A stretch of 20,140 nt of DNA from assembly GCA_019661795.1 (NCBI GenBank), contig JAIFWQ010000002.1:1-20140 (forward strand). The letters are read 5' to 3'. The translations under genes were made by a program, and so were the position numbers. How positions within the stretch are numbered: position 1 is the stretch's first letter; each line of letters opens with the position of its first letter. Source of the stretch: Candidatus Parcubacteria bacterium (GTDB lineage: Bacteria > Patescibacteriota > Minisyncoccia > Phycocordibacterales > UBA6065). The notes below the pieces were generated by a model. It made no database searches. It saw only the letters and a program-made list of their open reading frames with translations, and was not told the DNA's origin. Below, one piece after another: positions 7,168 to 13,781 of the stretch.

Positions 7168-7839
7168 TCACGCCGGCGTGACGATCACGACGAATTCTCC
7201 GCGAAGCGTTCCGGGATTATTCTTGAACGACATGAGGACCTCTTCGGCGGTGCCGGAAAGATACGATTCGTGCATCTTGGTGATCTCGCGGAGTATGGTG
7301 ACGGTCTTCGGAGAGCCTTTCAGGGCTTCGAGCGTCTTTTCTATGCGATGAGGAGATTCGTAAAAGCCGTACGGCCTCTCGCCCGCCTTTATCTCTTCGA
7401 ATATCGTCTGCCTGCCTTTTTTGTGAGGCAAGAAACCGAGGAATATGAACTCGTTCAGAGCTTTGCCTGCGATCGATACGGCCGCGGTGAGCGCCGATGG
7501 GCCGGGAACGGCGACGATCGACGCCTCGGGGAGCCTTTTGCGTATCTCGGATACCAATGCGATGCCCGGATCCGATATGCCGGGAGTGCCCGCATCGGAT
7601 ATGAGGGCGAGATCCTTCCCTTCCCCCATCAATTCGGCGATGCGGTCGATCTTCGAGAGAGGGCTTTGCGCATGGAAGCTCTCCGTCGGGGTCTTTATGC
7701 CGTGCTTGGAAAGGAGCACGCGCGACGTGCGGGTGTCTTCGCAAAAAACGAGCGATACCTCCGAAAGCACGCGGATGGCCCGCAGAGTGATGTCTTCGAG
7801 GTTACCGATCGGCGTCGCGACGATATAGAGAGTGGCCAT
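7168..7839 (-). CDS. rsmI: 16S rRNA 2'-O-methyltransferase RsmI, 223 aa
   Basis: RsmI methylates the ribose of C1402 in the decoding centre of 16S rRNA, using S-adenosylmethionine. The sequence has the hallmark start MATLYIVATPIGNLEDITLR, the FCEDTRTSRVLL motif, ISDAGTPGISDPG for cofactor binding, and FLPHKKGRQ followed by YESPHRI. At 223 residues it lacks the C-terminal extension of the longer enterobacterial enzyme (about 286 residues) but keeps the whole catalytic domain. The ATG at 7839 is fixed by the family start. It diverges from the ATP-grasp gene over a 27-base gap with a shared palindromic -10 box, leaving a leader of about six bases. Confidence 0.95.
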   Translation of the reverse strand: MATLYIVATPIGNLEDITLRAIRVLSEVSLVFCEDTRTSRVLLSKHGIKTPTESFHAQSPLSKIDRIAELMGEGKDLALISDAGTPGISDPGIALVSEIRKRLPEASIVAVPGPSALTAAVSIAGKALNEFIFLGFLPHKKGRQTIFEEIKAGERPYGFYESPHRIEKTLEALKGSPKTVTILREITKMHESYLSGTAEEVLMSFKNNPGTLRGEFVVIVTPA

Positions 7840-7852
7840 AGTCCGTTTGGTA

Positions 7853-7860
7853 AGTATACT
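7853..7860. promoter_or_regulatory. Palindromic AGTATACT: shared divergent -10 box
   Basis: AGTATACT is its own reverse complement, so each strand carries TATACT at this site. On the plus strand the box (7855-7860) ends 6 bases before the GTG of the ATP-grasp gene. On the minus strand the box (7853-7858) ends 13 bases before the rsmI ATG. Clear -35 boxes are not visible. Confidence 0.6.
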
Positions 7861-7866
7861 ATCAAT

Positions 7867-9114
7867 GTGAATATAGAGCTTACAAAGCCGCTTGTCTACG
7901 TCGCGCGCGACATCGAAAGGGCCCTGGGCATGGAGCCTCGGGGCGGCTATTTCATCATATCGAACGACGCTCCGTACGGCCGCGGCGTGCGCGAGAGATT
8001 TCCGGACAATGTCCGGCTCGTCGGCGGGGGCAAAAATGGGGATCTGCTCGATACATACGATCTCCTGTCGCTTCCGGAAGTCGTGGAAAATATTTCGAAG
8101 CTCGGCGCGGACGTCGTGGTCTTCCAAAATACGCCGCGCATAGAAAGATTGGCGAAAGAAAAAGGCTGGAATCTCGTCAATCCGTCTGCGGACCTCGCGA
8201 AGAAAGTCGAAGAGAAGATATCGCAGGTCGAATGGCTCGGCGAAGACGCGTCTCTTCTGCCTCCGCATGAGATCGCGCGGATAAAGGACGTGAAATGGCG
8301 AGGCGAACGATTCGTCCTCCAATTCAATCATTCCCACACGGGACAAGGGACATATATCATCGATTCGGCGGACGCTCTCGCGGGATTGGCGGCGAAATTT
8401 CCCGAAAGAGACTGCCGCGTGAGCGATTTCATCGACGGGCCGGTGTTCACGGTGAATGCCGTCGTCGCGCAAGGCTCCCGCGCGAGCGCGGTCGTGGGTG
8501 CGGCGAACGTCATCGTCGGCAACCCGAGCTATCAGATCACGGGACTCGCGCCTTTCACCGACCTTCCTTTTTCGACCATCGGGAACGACTGGGCCCTGCC
8601 GCAGAAAAAAGAATATGAAAAAGCTTCCCGGGACATCAAAGACATGGCGGAAAGAGCCGGAAGACGAATGGCGAGGGACGGGTGGCGCGGACTTTTCGGC
8701 ATAGATATGATCTTCGATGAAAAAACGGGCAGATCATATTTGCTCGAGATAAACGCCCGCCAGCCGGCATCAGCCGCATTCGAATCCATCCTTCAAAAAC
8801 AGGCTGTGCCTGATGCGCCATCGATATTCGAGGCCCACATCGCGGCGCTCCTCGGGAAAACGCTTTCTGGAGCGGAAAAAATCGCCGCGTCCGCGCTCGC
8901 CCCGATATCCGGCGCACAGATCGTAAAGCGCGTGACGGAAAAAAGATCGACTGTGGATATCGTAGCGCTTCGCGCCAAAGGGCTTGCCGTCATGGAGTAC
9001 CAAAATTCAGCCCCGAACAAGGAGCTTTTCCGCATCCAATCGGCCGAGGGTATAATGGAAAGCCGCGACGCCCTGAACGAGCTCGGGAAATTCATAGCAT
9101 CATGCATCCGATAG
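7867..9114 (+). CDS. ATP-grasp family ligase, 415 aa, GTG start
   Basis: This is a probable ATP-grasp enzyme, which joins a carboxylate to an amine or thiol through an acyl phosphate. The N-terminal part (PLVYVARDIERALG, then YFIISNDAPYG) resembles a pre-ATP-grasp substrate domain. The region around 145-165 (RFVLQFNHSHTGQGTYII) resembles the nucleotide-binding lid. The C-terminal core shows GLFGIDMIFDE (275-285) and LLEINARQPAS (292-302), the metal and ATP-binding Glu-Asn pair of the fold. The GTG at 7867 is chosen because a TATACT box ends 6 bases before it and the frame upstream is the antisense of rsmI. The next gene overlaps its end by 13 bases, so the two products may work together. The substrate is unknown. 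Confidence 0.8.
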   Translation: MNIELTKPLVYVARDIERALGMEPRGGYFIISNDAPYGRGVRERFPDNVRLVGGGKNGDLLDTYDLLSLPEVVENISKLGADVVVFQNTPRIERLAKEKGWNLVNPSADLAKKVEEKISQVEWLGEDASLLPPHEIARIKDVKWRGERFVLQFNHSHTGQGTYIIDSADALAGLAAKFPERDCRVSDFIDGPVFTVNAVVAQGSRASAVVGAANVIVGNPSYQITGLAPFTDLPFSTIGNDWALPQKKEYEKASRDIKDMAERAGRRMARDGWRGLFGIDMIFDEKTGRSYLLEINARQPASAAFESILQKQAVPDAPSIFEAHIAALLGKTLSGAEKIAASALAPISGAQIVKRVTEKRSTVDIVALRAKGLAVMEYQNSAPNKELFRIQSAEGIMESRDALNELGKFIASCIR

Positions 9115-9887
9115 ACCAAAAATATTCAGAGAAGCTCGAAGGCAAGGCTCGCGCTATGATCGACCTCTATCTCGCCTTGCCGATCGGCGCCAAGCCTTCG
9201 TGCCCGTATTTCAATAATCGCCGACGCAAGTCGAAAAGCCAGTTGCGCGTCCTTAGGGGCAAAGGCTCGCCCCAGGAGATCGCCGAAGAGGCGACGATCG
9301 ACGCCATGCACGAGCGCGTCGACGTGAAGGCCCTTTCGACCGACAAGCTCAAAGAATTCCTCGCGGCGCGCGACCTCGGCGTCGATTGTTCCGGCTTCGC
9401 ATATCATGTCCTTAATTCCCTTTCGCAAGAAAAAAGAGGCAGGAGCATACAATCGTTCGTGAGATCGAACCGCGCAGGTTTCGTCGGACGGCTGATCGCC
9501 CGCCTCCGCCCTGCGGAGAACATGGGAGCGAGCACGTTCGCGAACGAACGCAACAGCGTCGCGGTCGCGGCATCGGAAGCGCGGCCGGGCGACATCGTCA
9601 CATTCATCGGCACGGGCAAAGACGGCGCGTATAACCACATCGTCGTCATCACGGGCATCGAACGAAGCGGCGGCGACACCCGGATCAGCTATGCCCATTC
9701 GTACGCCTGGCCGTCCGACGGCGTCGCGGACCACGGCGTGCGCGAAGGCGACATGCTCGTCCACGGCGACGATCTTTTGGGCGGCACATGGAAAGAAAAA
9801 GGCGCGACCGGAAGCGATAACTACACATATATGAGCGCCCGAAACGCGAAACAGGTATCCGTCCGCCGACTGAAGTTTTTGGCGTAA
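9102..9887 (+). CDS. NlpC/P60-like cysteine hydrolase, 261 aa
   Basis: This is likely a papain-fold peptidase or amidase of the NlpC/P60/CHAP superfamily, many of which cut peptidoglycan peptides. The nucleophile region is DLGVDCSGFAYHVLN with Cys96. ARPGDIVTFIG (160-170) is the typical motif between the catalytic residues. The catalytic His is probably His179 in YNHIVVITG, with His199 (YAHSYA) as a further polar candidate. The first 90 residues are charged and helical, and no signal peptide or membrane anchor is visible, which is unusual for a wall hydrolase. The start overlaps the ATP-grasp gene by 13 bases; mraY follows after 17 bases. Family confidence is good, substrate is inferred. Confidence 0.75.
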   Translation: MHPIDQKYSEKLEGKARAMIDLYLALPIGAKPSCPYFNNRRRKSKSQLRVLRGKGSPQEIAEEATIDAMHERVDVKALSTDKLKEFLAARDLGVDCSGFAYHVLNSLSQEKRGRSIQSFVRSNRAGFVGRLIARLRPAENMGASTFANERNSVAVAASEARPGDIVTFIGTGKDGAYNHIVVITGIERSGGDTRISYAHSYAWPSDGVADHGVREGDMLVHGDDLLGGTWKEKGATGSDNYTYMSARNAKQVSVRRLKFLA

Positions 9888-9892
9888 AAAGG

Positions 9893-9898
9893 TATACT
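9893..9898 (+). promoter_or_regulatory. -10 box TATACT six bases before mraY
   Basis: The sequence GGTATACTCATTTCATG places TATACT exactly 6 bases before the ATG at 9905, predicting a leaderless mraY mRNA. A weak -35-like CTGAAG lies 17 bases upstream inside the end of the preceding gene. Confidence 0.6.
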
Positions 9899-9904
9899 CA
9901 TTTC

Positions 9905-11038
9905 ATGACCGACTTCCTCCCCCTTCAGATCAACAGCCTCACGGCTATCATAGGCTCGGGCATCGTCGCCTGCCTCGGCAGCCTCGTCGGCGCGCCGCTT
10001 CTCATACGGTTCCTGCGGCGCTTCGGCATCGTCCGCAGGTCCGAAGGCGACCGGACGCTCGCCCTCGAATCGCGCAAAGACAAAGCTTCGACGCCGATCA
10101 TGGGCGGCATACTCGTCATCGCGACCGTCGCCTTCCTCACCTATCTGTGGAACTGGGACCGCCGCTACACGTGGGTGCCGATCGGCGTCATGCTTTTGTC
10201 CGCGGCGCTCGGCGCGGTCGACGACCTTCTTAATATCTTCGGCAAAGAGCGCAGGCAAAGGAGCATGTCGCAGACGATCACGCTCATCCGCGTCCATAAA
10301 AACTGGCTCGTGCGCGCATGGTTCGCGATCACGATACCGTGGACGATGTTCAAGCGGGTGACGACCATATTCGGATCCAAACAGCGCACCGGCGTTCTCG
10401 TCCATGAAAAGCTCCTTCTCCAGTTCGCCGCAGGCGCGATATCGGCGTGGTGGATCTATTGGAAGCTCGGCGAGACGTGGAGAGACATTTATGTTCCCTT
10501 TCACGGCTTCTACAGCATCGACGGGCTGATCATCCCTCTCATCATCGTCATCGTCATGTTCACAGCGAACGCAGTGAACATATCCGACGGCATGGACGGA
10601 TTAGCCGGAGGCATGCTCATCCCGACATTCGGCGCGCTCGCGTTCCTGTCGTGGATATCCGGCTATGACGGGCTCGCCACGCTCAACGCCGTCACCGCGG
10701 GCGCCCTCATCACCTATACCTATTTCAACGTGAAGCCCGCGCGGTTCCAGATGGGCGACGTCGGGTCGCTCGGGCTCGGCGGCCTGCTCGCCATCAACGC
10801 GCTCGCCACGAACAGCATGGCCATACTGCCTTTCATCGCCTTCATGTTCTATGCCGAAGCGGCGACCGTCATCGTCCAGTCGATAGGCCGGCACGTGTTC
10901 GGCCGGCGCGTCTTCCGCATGGCGCCGCTTCATCATCACCTCGAGCTCCGCGGCTGGAGCGAAGAAAAGACCATCATGCGCATGTGGGTCGTCCATCTGG
11001 CGTTCGTCATGATCGGCGTCTGGCTCGGGCTTCACTAA
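9905..11038 (+). CDS. mraY: Phospho-N-acetylmuramoyl-pentapeptide transferase MraY, 377 aa
   Basis: MraY makes lipid I by moving phospho-MurNAc-pentapeptide from UDP to undecaprenyl phosphate at the inner membrane face. Diagnostic motifs are TPIMGG (63-68), the aspartate pair in GAVDDLLN (103-110), NAVNISDGMDGLA (222-234), the metal-binding Asp in FQMGDVGSL (281-289), and the loop APLHHHLELRGWSE (340-353). Many hydrophobic helices are present. The segment between DDLLN and HEKLLLQ (about 111-166) is longer than in E. coli MraY by some tens of residues and includes an amphipathic stretch (LVRAWFAITIPWTMFKRV), suggesting an enlarged cytoplasmic loop. A TATACT box 6 bases before the ATG suggests its own leaderless promoter. 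The next gene starts 5 bases after the stop. Confidence 0.95.
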   Translation: MTDFLPLQINSLTAIIGSGIVACLGSLVGAPLLIRFLRRFGIVRRSEGDRTLALESRKDKASTPIMGGILVIATVAFLTYLWNWDRRYTWVPIGVMLLSAALGAVDDLLNIFGKERRQRSMSQTITLIRVHKNWLVRAWFAITIPWTMFKRVTTIFGSKQRTGVLVHEKLLLQFAAGAISAWWIYWKLGETWRDIYVPFHGFYSIDGLIIPLIIVIVMFTANAVNISDGMDGLAGGMLIPTFGALAFLSWISGYDGLATLNAVTAGALITYTYFNVKPARFQMGDVGSLGLGGLLAINALATNSMAILPFIAFMFYAEAATVIVQSIGRHVFGRRVFRMAPLHHHLELRGWSEEKTIMRMWVVHLAFVMIGVWLGLH

Positions 11039-11043
11039 ATCAT

Positions 11044-11697
11044 ATGGCCTATCTCAACTGGGATACGAAGATCGTCGCCGACCTCTCGCCCGAGAACGTC
11101 GAGCGCATGTATGACCGAGGATACATACTCACCCGCGTGGACAAGGGCGTCATGAACAAGACCCGGAGCTTTCGCGTGAAGCTCGCCGATTTCGAGCTCT
11201 CGAGCGAGAACCGCCGCATTCTGCGCAAGGCCGAGCATCTGCGGTTTTCGGTCGAGACGATCCCTTATGCCGATTATTCATGGAAGATCGGCAAGCTCGC
11301 CAAAGACTATTACGAGAAGTTCGGCGACAAGGTGTTTACGGCGAACAAGGTGCGCGAAATGCTCACCGACGATGCGAAGAGCAACTTCAACAGGCTCTTC
11401 ATATTCAGGGATTCGCGCGAGAATTCGGTGATCGGCTTCGTCATCGCATACAAAGGCGGCCATATCATCCATTACAGCTACCCGTTCTATGTAGAAGACC
11501 CGCGCGAATCGTCGCGAGGCCTCGGCATGATGACCTTGGCCATAGAATGGGCCAAAGAGCTCGGCAAGGAATACATATATCTCGGCTCCCTTTCCCGGCC
11601 GAGCGACACCTATAAACTGCAGTTCAAGGGCGGCGAATGGTTCGACGGCGAAACATGGCAGACCGACATCGCGCCCTTAAAAGACATATTGAAATGA
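11044..11697 (+). CDS. GNAT-fold transferase resembling aminoacyl-tRNA-protein transferases, 217 aa
   Basis: The protein looks like a GNAT-fold acyltransferase with features recalling the C-terminal half of Ate1/Bpt aminoacyl-tRNA-protein transferases. These are FELSSENRRILRKAE (about 50-64), VIGFVIAY, a central HYSYPFYV, RGLGMMTLAIEWAKELGKEY in the cofactor-side helix region, and YIYLGSL followed by YKLQFKGGEWFDG near the end. The ATG at 11044 is preferred because the frame upstream lies inside mraY. It sits between mraY (5-base gap) and rlmH (ATGA overlap), in a cell-wall run. A tRNA-dependent addition of an amino acid to a wall precursor (Fem-like role) or to proteins is possible. The assignment is from motif memory only; an ordinary N-acetyltransferase is the main alternative. 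Confidence 0.6.
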   Translation: MAYLNWDTKIVADLSPENVERMYDRGYILTRVDKGVMNKTRSFRVKLADFELSSENRRILRKAEHLRFSVETIPYADYSWKIGKLAKDYYEKFGDKVFTANKVREMLTDDAKSNFNRLFIFRDSRENSVIGFVIAYKGGHIIHYSYPFYVEDPRESSRGLGMMTLAIEWAKELGKEYIYLGSLSRPSDTYKLQFKGGEWFDGETWQTDIAPLKDILK

Positions 11698-12116
11698 AGA
11701 TAGCCCTCGTAACCGTCGGCAAAACCCAGGACGAAAGCGTCGCGGCGCTCGTGATGGAATATTCGAAGCGCATAGGGCGATATGCGACGTTCGAGTCCGC
11801 CGATACGACCGACGAGAAGCTCGCGGAGCGGCTCGAAAAATACGATCGCGTATTCCTTCTCGACGAGAAAGGCCGCGAATACCGGTCGGTCGAATTCGCC
11901 GACTTCATAGGCAAGCAGATGAATTCGGGCGTGAAGTCCGTCGCCTTCGCCGTCGGCGGGCCGTTCGGATTCTCGGACGAAGTCCGGGCGATCGCCGACG
12001 GCTCGATCGCTCTCTCCAAAATGACGTTCCCGCACGACTTGGTACGTGCTATATTTCTCGAACAGCTCTACCGAGCGTTTTCGATCCTGAAGAATGAAAA
12101 ATACCACCACGAATAA
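11694..12116 (+). CDS. rlmH: 23S rRNA (pseudouridine1915-N3)-methyltransferase RlmH, 140 aa
   Basis: RlmH is a SPOUT-class enzyme that methylates pseudouridine 1915 in helix 69 of 23S rRNA, at the subunit interface. The C-terminal knot motifs are clear: AFAVGGPFGFSDEV (84-97), LSKMTFPHDLVRAIFLEQLY (107-126) and the terminal KNEKYHHE. The protein is slightly shorter than the usual ~155 residues. The start ATG overlaps the previous stop (ATGA, 11694-11697) and its 3' end overlaps the following Mur ligase by 23 bases, so translation is likely coupled through the run. With rsmI this gives two late rRNA modification enzymes in the window. Confidence 0.95.
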   Translation: MKIALVTVGKTQDESVAALVMEYSKRIGRYATFESADTTDEKLAERLEKYDRVFLLDEKGREYRSVEFADFIGKQMNSGVKSVAFAVGGPFGFSDEVRAIADGSIALSKMTFPHDLVRAIFLEQLYRAFSILKNEKYHHE

Positions 12117-13548
12117 TCCGGCGGAAAAGCCCCAAAAAGTCCATTTCATCGGCATCTGCGGCGTGGCCATGTCCGCCGTGGCGGCCGCGCTCTGGAACAA
12201 AGGCTATAAGGTCACCGGAAGCGACAGCGGTTTCTTTCCTCCTGTATCGACGAACCTTGCCAATCTCGGCATCCCCTATTACCCCGGCTTTCACCCTGAA
12301 AAGATGATCGAAGGCGGAGCGCCCGATCTCGTCATCGTGGGAAACGCAATCGCGACGAAAAATCCGGAGCTTCTCTATGTAGAGGAACACAACATCCCCT
12401 TCCTGTCGTACCCCGAAGCGGCGGGTCGGTATCTGATCAAGCCTCATTCCATCGTCTCGACGGGCACGTACGGCAAAACGACATCTTCGGCGCTCCTTTC
12501 GCATATCCTGAAGCATGCCGGCTGGAAGCCTTCCTATATGATCGGCGGCGTCGCCCAGGACGGATCGCCTGCGGCCGCGATCGATTCCGGCGATTGGTCG
12601 GTCGTCGAAGGCGACGAATACACGACGGCGAAATGGGACCAGCGTCCGAAGTTCGCCCATTATCGGCCGACGCATCTTCTCATGACCGCGGTCAAATGGG
12701 ATCACGCGGACGTGTATCCGACCGAAAAAAGCTATCTCGACGCATTCAGGACGCTCATCAAAACAGTGCCGCCTGCGGGCGAAGACGGCCAGCACGGCGG
12801 CCTCGTCGTCGCATGCATCGATACCGAAACCTTGCCGAAGCTCCTCGCCGAAGCCAAGCGCCCGTTCGTGAGCTATGGCAAGAGCAAAGATGCGGATTAC
12901 AGATATGAAAATGCCGTCGGCTCGACGGACGGCATCACGTTCGACATCGTCTATCACGGCAAGACATATCATATAAAGTCTCCCCTCCTCGGCGCATATA
13001 ACGCCGAAAATATCACCGGCTGTTTCGCCATGGCCCGCGAGATCGGCATACCGCCCGGCGACATAACGGATGCCGTCGCGAGCTTTACCGGCATCAAGCG
13101 CCGTCTCGAAAAGAGATACGAGAACCGGATCGCGGTCATAGACGACATCGCCCATTCTCCTGAAAAGGCGAAGTCTGTCCTTTCCATCCTGCGCTCCCTC
13201 TATACGGGTATCATCGTCGCCGTATACGAACCGAATACAGGCAATCGCACGCCGCAATCGAAGCCGTCCTACAAGGACGCGTTCAAAGACGCCGATACCG
13301 TCATCATCCCGCGCCTCTCGAAACTAAAGATCGACGCTTCCGACCCTGAAAAGACGTTCGACGGCGGTGAATTGGCGGAGACGATCAAGGAAAGCCACAA
13401 AGACGTCCATTATATAGACGATGACGAGGAGCTCGTGAGATTCGCCACGCTCGGGAGGAACGAAGGCGATGTCATCGTATTCCTCGGATCGCATGGCTTC
13501 CGCGGCATGATCGAGGATACCGTCAAAAAACTGGCCGGCATCAAATAG
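12094..13548 (+). CDS. mpl: Mpl-type UDP-N-acetylmuramate ligase (Mur ligase family), 484 aa
   Basis: Mpl ligates a peptide (classically L-Ala-gamma-D-Glu-meso-DAP released from old wall) to UDP-MurNAc, using ATP. The Rossmann start is FIGICGVAMSAVAAALW (18-34), followed by TGSDSGFFPPVSTNL, where PPxSTxL is more typical of Mpl than of MurC. The P-loop is STGTYGKTTSS (122-132), with Tyr where MurC/Mpl usually have His. VVEGDEYTTAKWDQRPKFAHY (170-190) and the later WDHADVY match the Mpl active-site region. The C-terminal domain contains AHSPEKAKS and AVYEPNTGNRT. Overlap with rlmH suggests the start at 12094. MurC activity instead of, or besides, recycling is possible, since no other Mur ligase is in view. 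Confidence 0.82.
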   Translation: MKNTTTNNPAEKPQKVHFIGICGVAMSAVAAALWNKGYKVTGSDSGFFPPVSTNLANLGIPYYPGFHPEKMIEGGAPDLVIVGNAIATKNPELLYVEEHNIPFLSYPEAAGRYLIKPHSIVSTGTYGKTTSSALLSHILKHAGWKPSYMIGGVAQDGSPAAAIDSGDWSVVEGDEYTTAKWDQRPKFAHYRPTHLLMTAVKWDHADVYPTEKSYLDAFRTLIKTVPPAGEDGQHGGLVVACIDTETLPKLLAEAKRPFVSYGKSKDADYRYENAVGSTDGITFDIVYHGKTYHIKSPLLGAYNAENITGCFAMAREIGIPPGDITDAVASFTGIKRRLEKRYENRIAVIDDIAHSPEKAKSVLSILRSLYTGIIVAVYEPNTGNRTPQSKPSYKDAFKDADTVIIPRLSKLKIDASDPEKTFDGGELAETIKESHKDVHYIDDDEELVRFATLGRNEGDVIVFLGSHGFRGMIEDTVKKLAGIK

Positions 13549-13566
13549 GTCAAAACAGGTCGAGCG

Positions 13567-13589
13567 AAAACGAGGGCTATTTGCCCTCG
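13567..13589 (-). terminator. Terminator overlapping the stop of the LysW-like gene
   Basis: A 7-bp stem CGAGGGC/GCCCTCG (13571-13577 with 13583-13589) contains the stop codon and is followed on the minus strand by TTTTCG. It may also act on the opposing mpl transcript, but no T-run is present in that direction. Confidence 0.6.
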
Positions 13590-13741
13590 TCGACGATCTC
13601 GGTCTCGACTACCCCGTTCTCTATCTTTCTCACCTCGAGCACGATGCCGCAGGTATTGCATTCGATGACGTGGCCGACGGCCGCGGTCGGATATGCGGAC
13701 ATATCGACGTCGTTCTTGCATTCGGGACAGACGCATTTCAT
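13577..13741 (-). CDS. LysW-like small zinc protein, 54 aa
   Basis: The 54-residue product has two knuckles, C-x2-C at Cys5/Cys8 (MKCVCPECKND) and Cys28/Cys31 (VIECNTCGIVLEV), with the spacing and the VGHVIEC strand typical of LysW/ArgW amino-group carrier proteins. True LysW ends in a Glu (EDWGE-like) to which the substrate is attached. This protein ends IVDEGK, so the carrier function is uncertain and it may be only a structural zinc ribbon. It diverges from a PLP-enzyme gene over a 40-bp gap. A TATATA box ends 6 bases before its ATG and a terminator overlaps its stop, so it is a single-gene unit. Confidence 0.75.
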   Translation of the reverse strand: MKCVCPECKNDVDMSAYPTAAVGHVIECNTCGIVLEVRKIENGVVETEIVDEGK

Positions 13742-13747
13742 ATGCTT

Positions 13748-13753
13748 TATATA
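13748..13753 (-). promoter_or_regulatory. -10 box TATATA six bases before the LysW-like gene
   Basis: The minus strand reads TATATAAAGCATATG, predicting transcription starting at the ATG at 13741. A loose -35 (TTGTAT) overlaps the opposing promoter of the PLP-enzyme gene. Confidence 0.5.
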
Positions 13754-13768
13754 TTACCGAAAAAAAGC

Positions 13769-13777
13769 TAGTATACA
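13769..13777 (+). promoter_or_regulatory. -10 region TAGTATACA before the PLP-enzyme gene
   Basis: TAGTAT (13769-13774) ends 7 bases before the ATG at 13782, and the overlapping TATACA (13772-13777) ends 4 bases before it. Either would give a leaderless or nearly leaderless mRNA. Confidence 0.5.
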
Positions 13778-13781
13778 AGCC

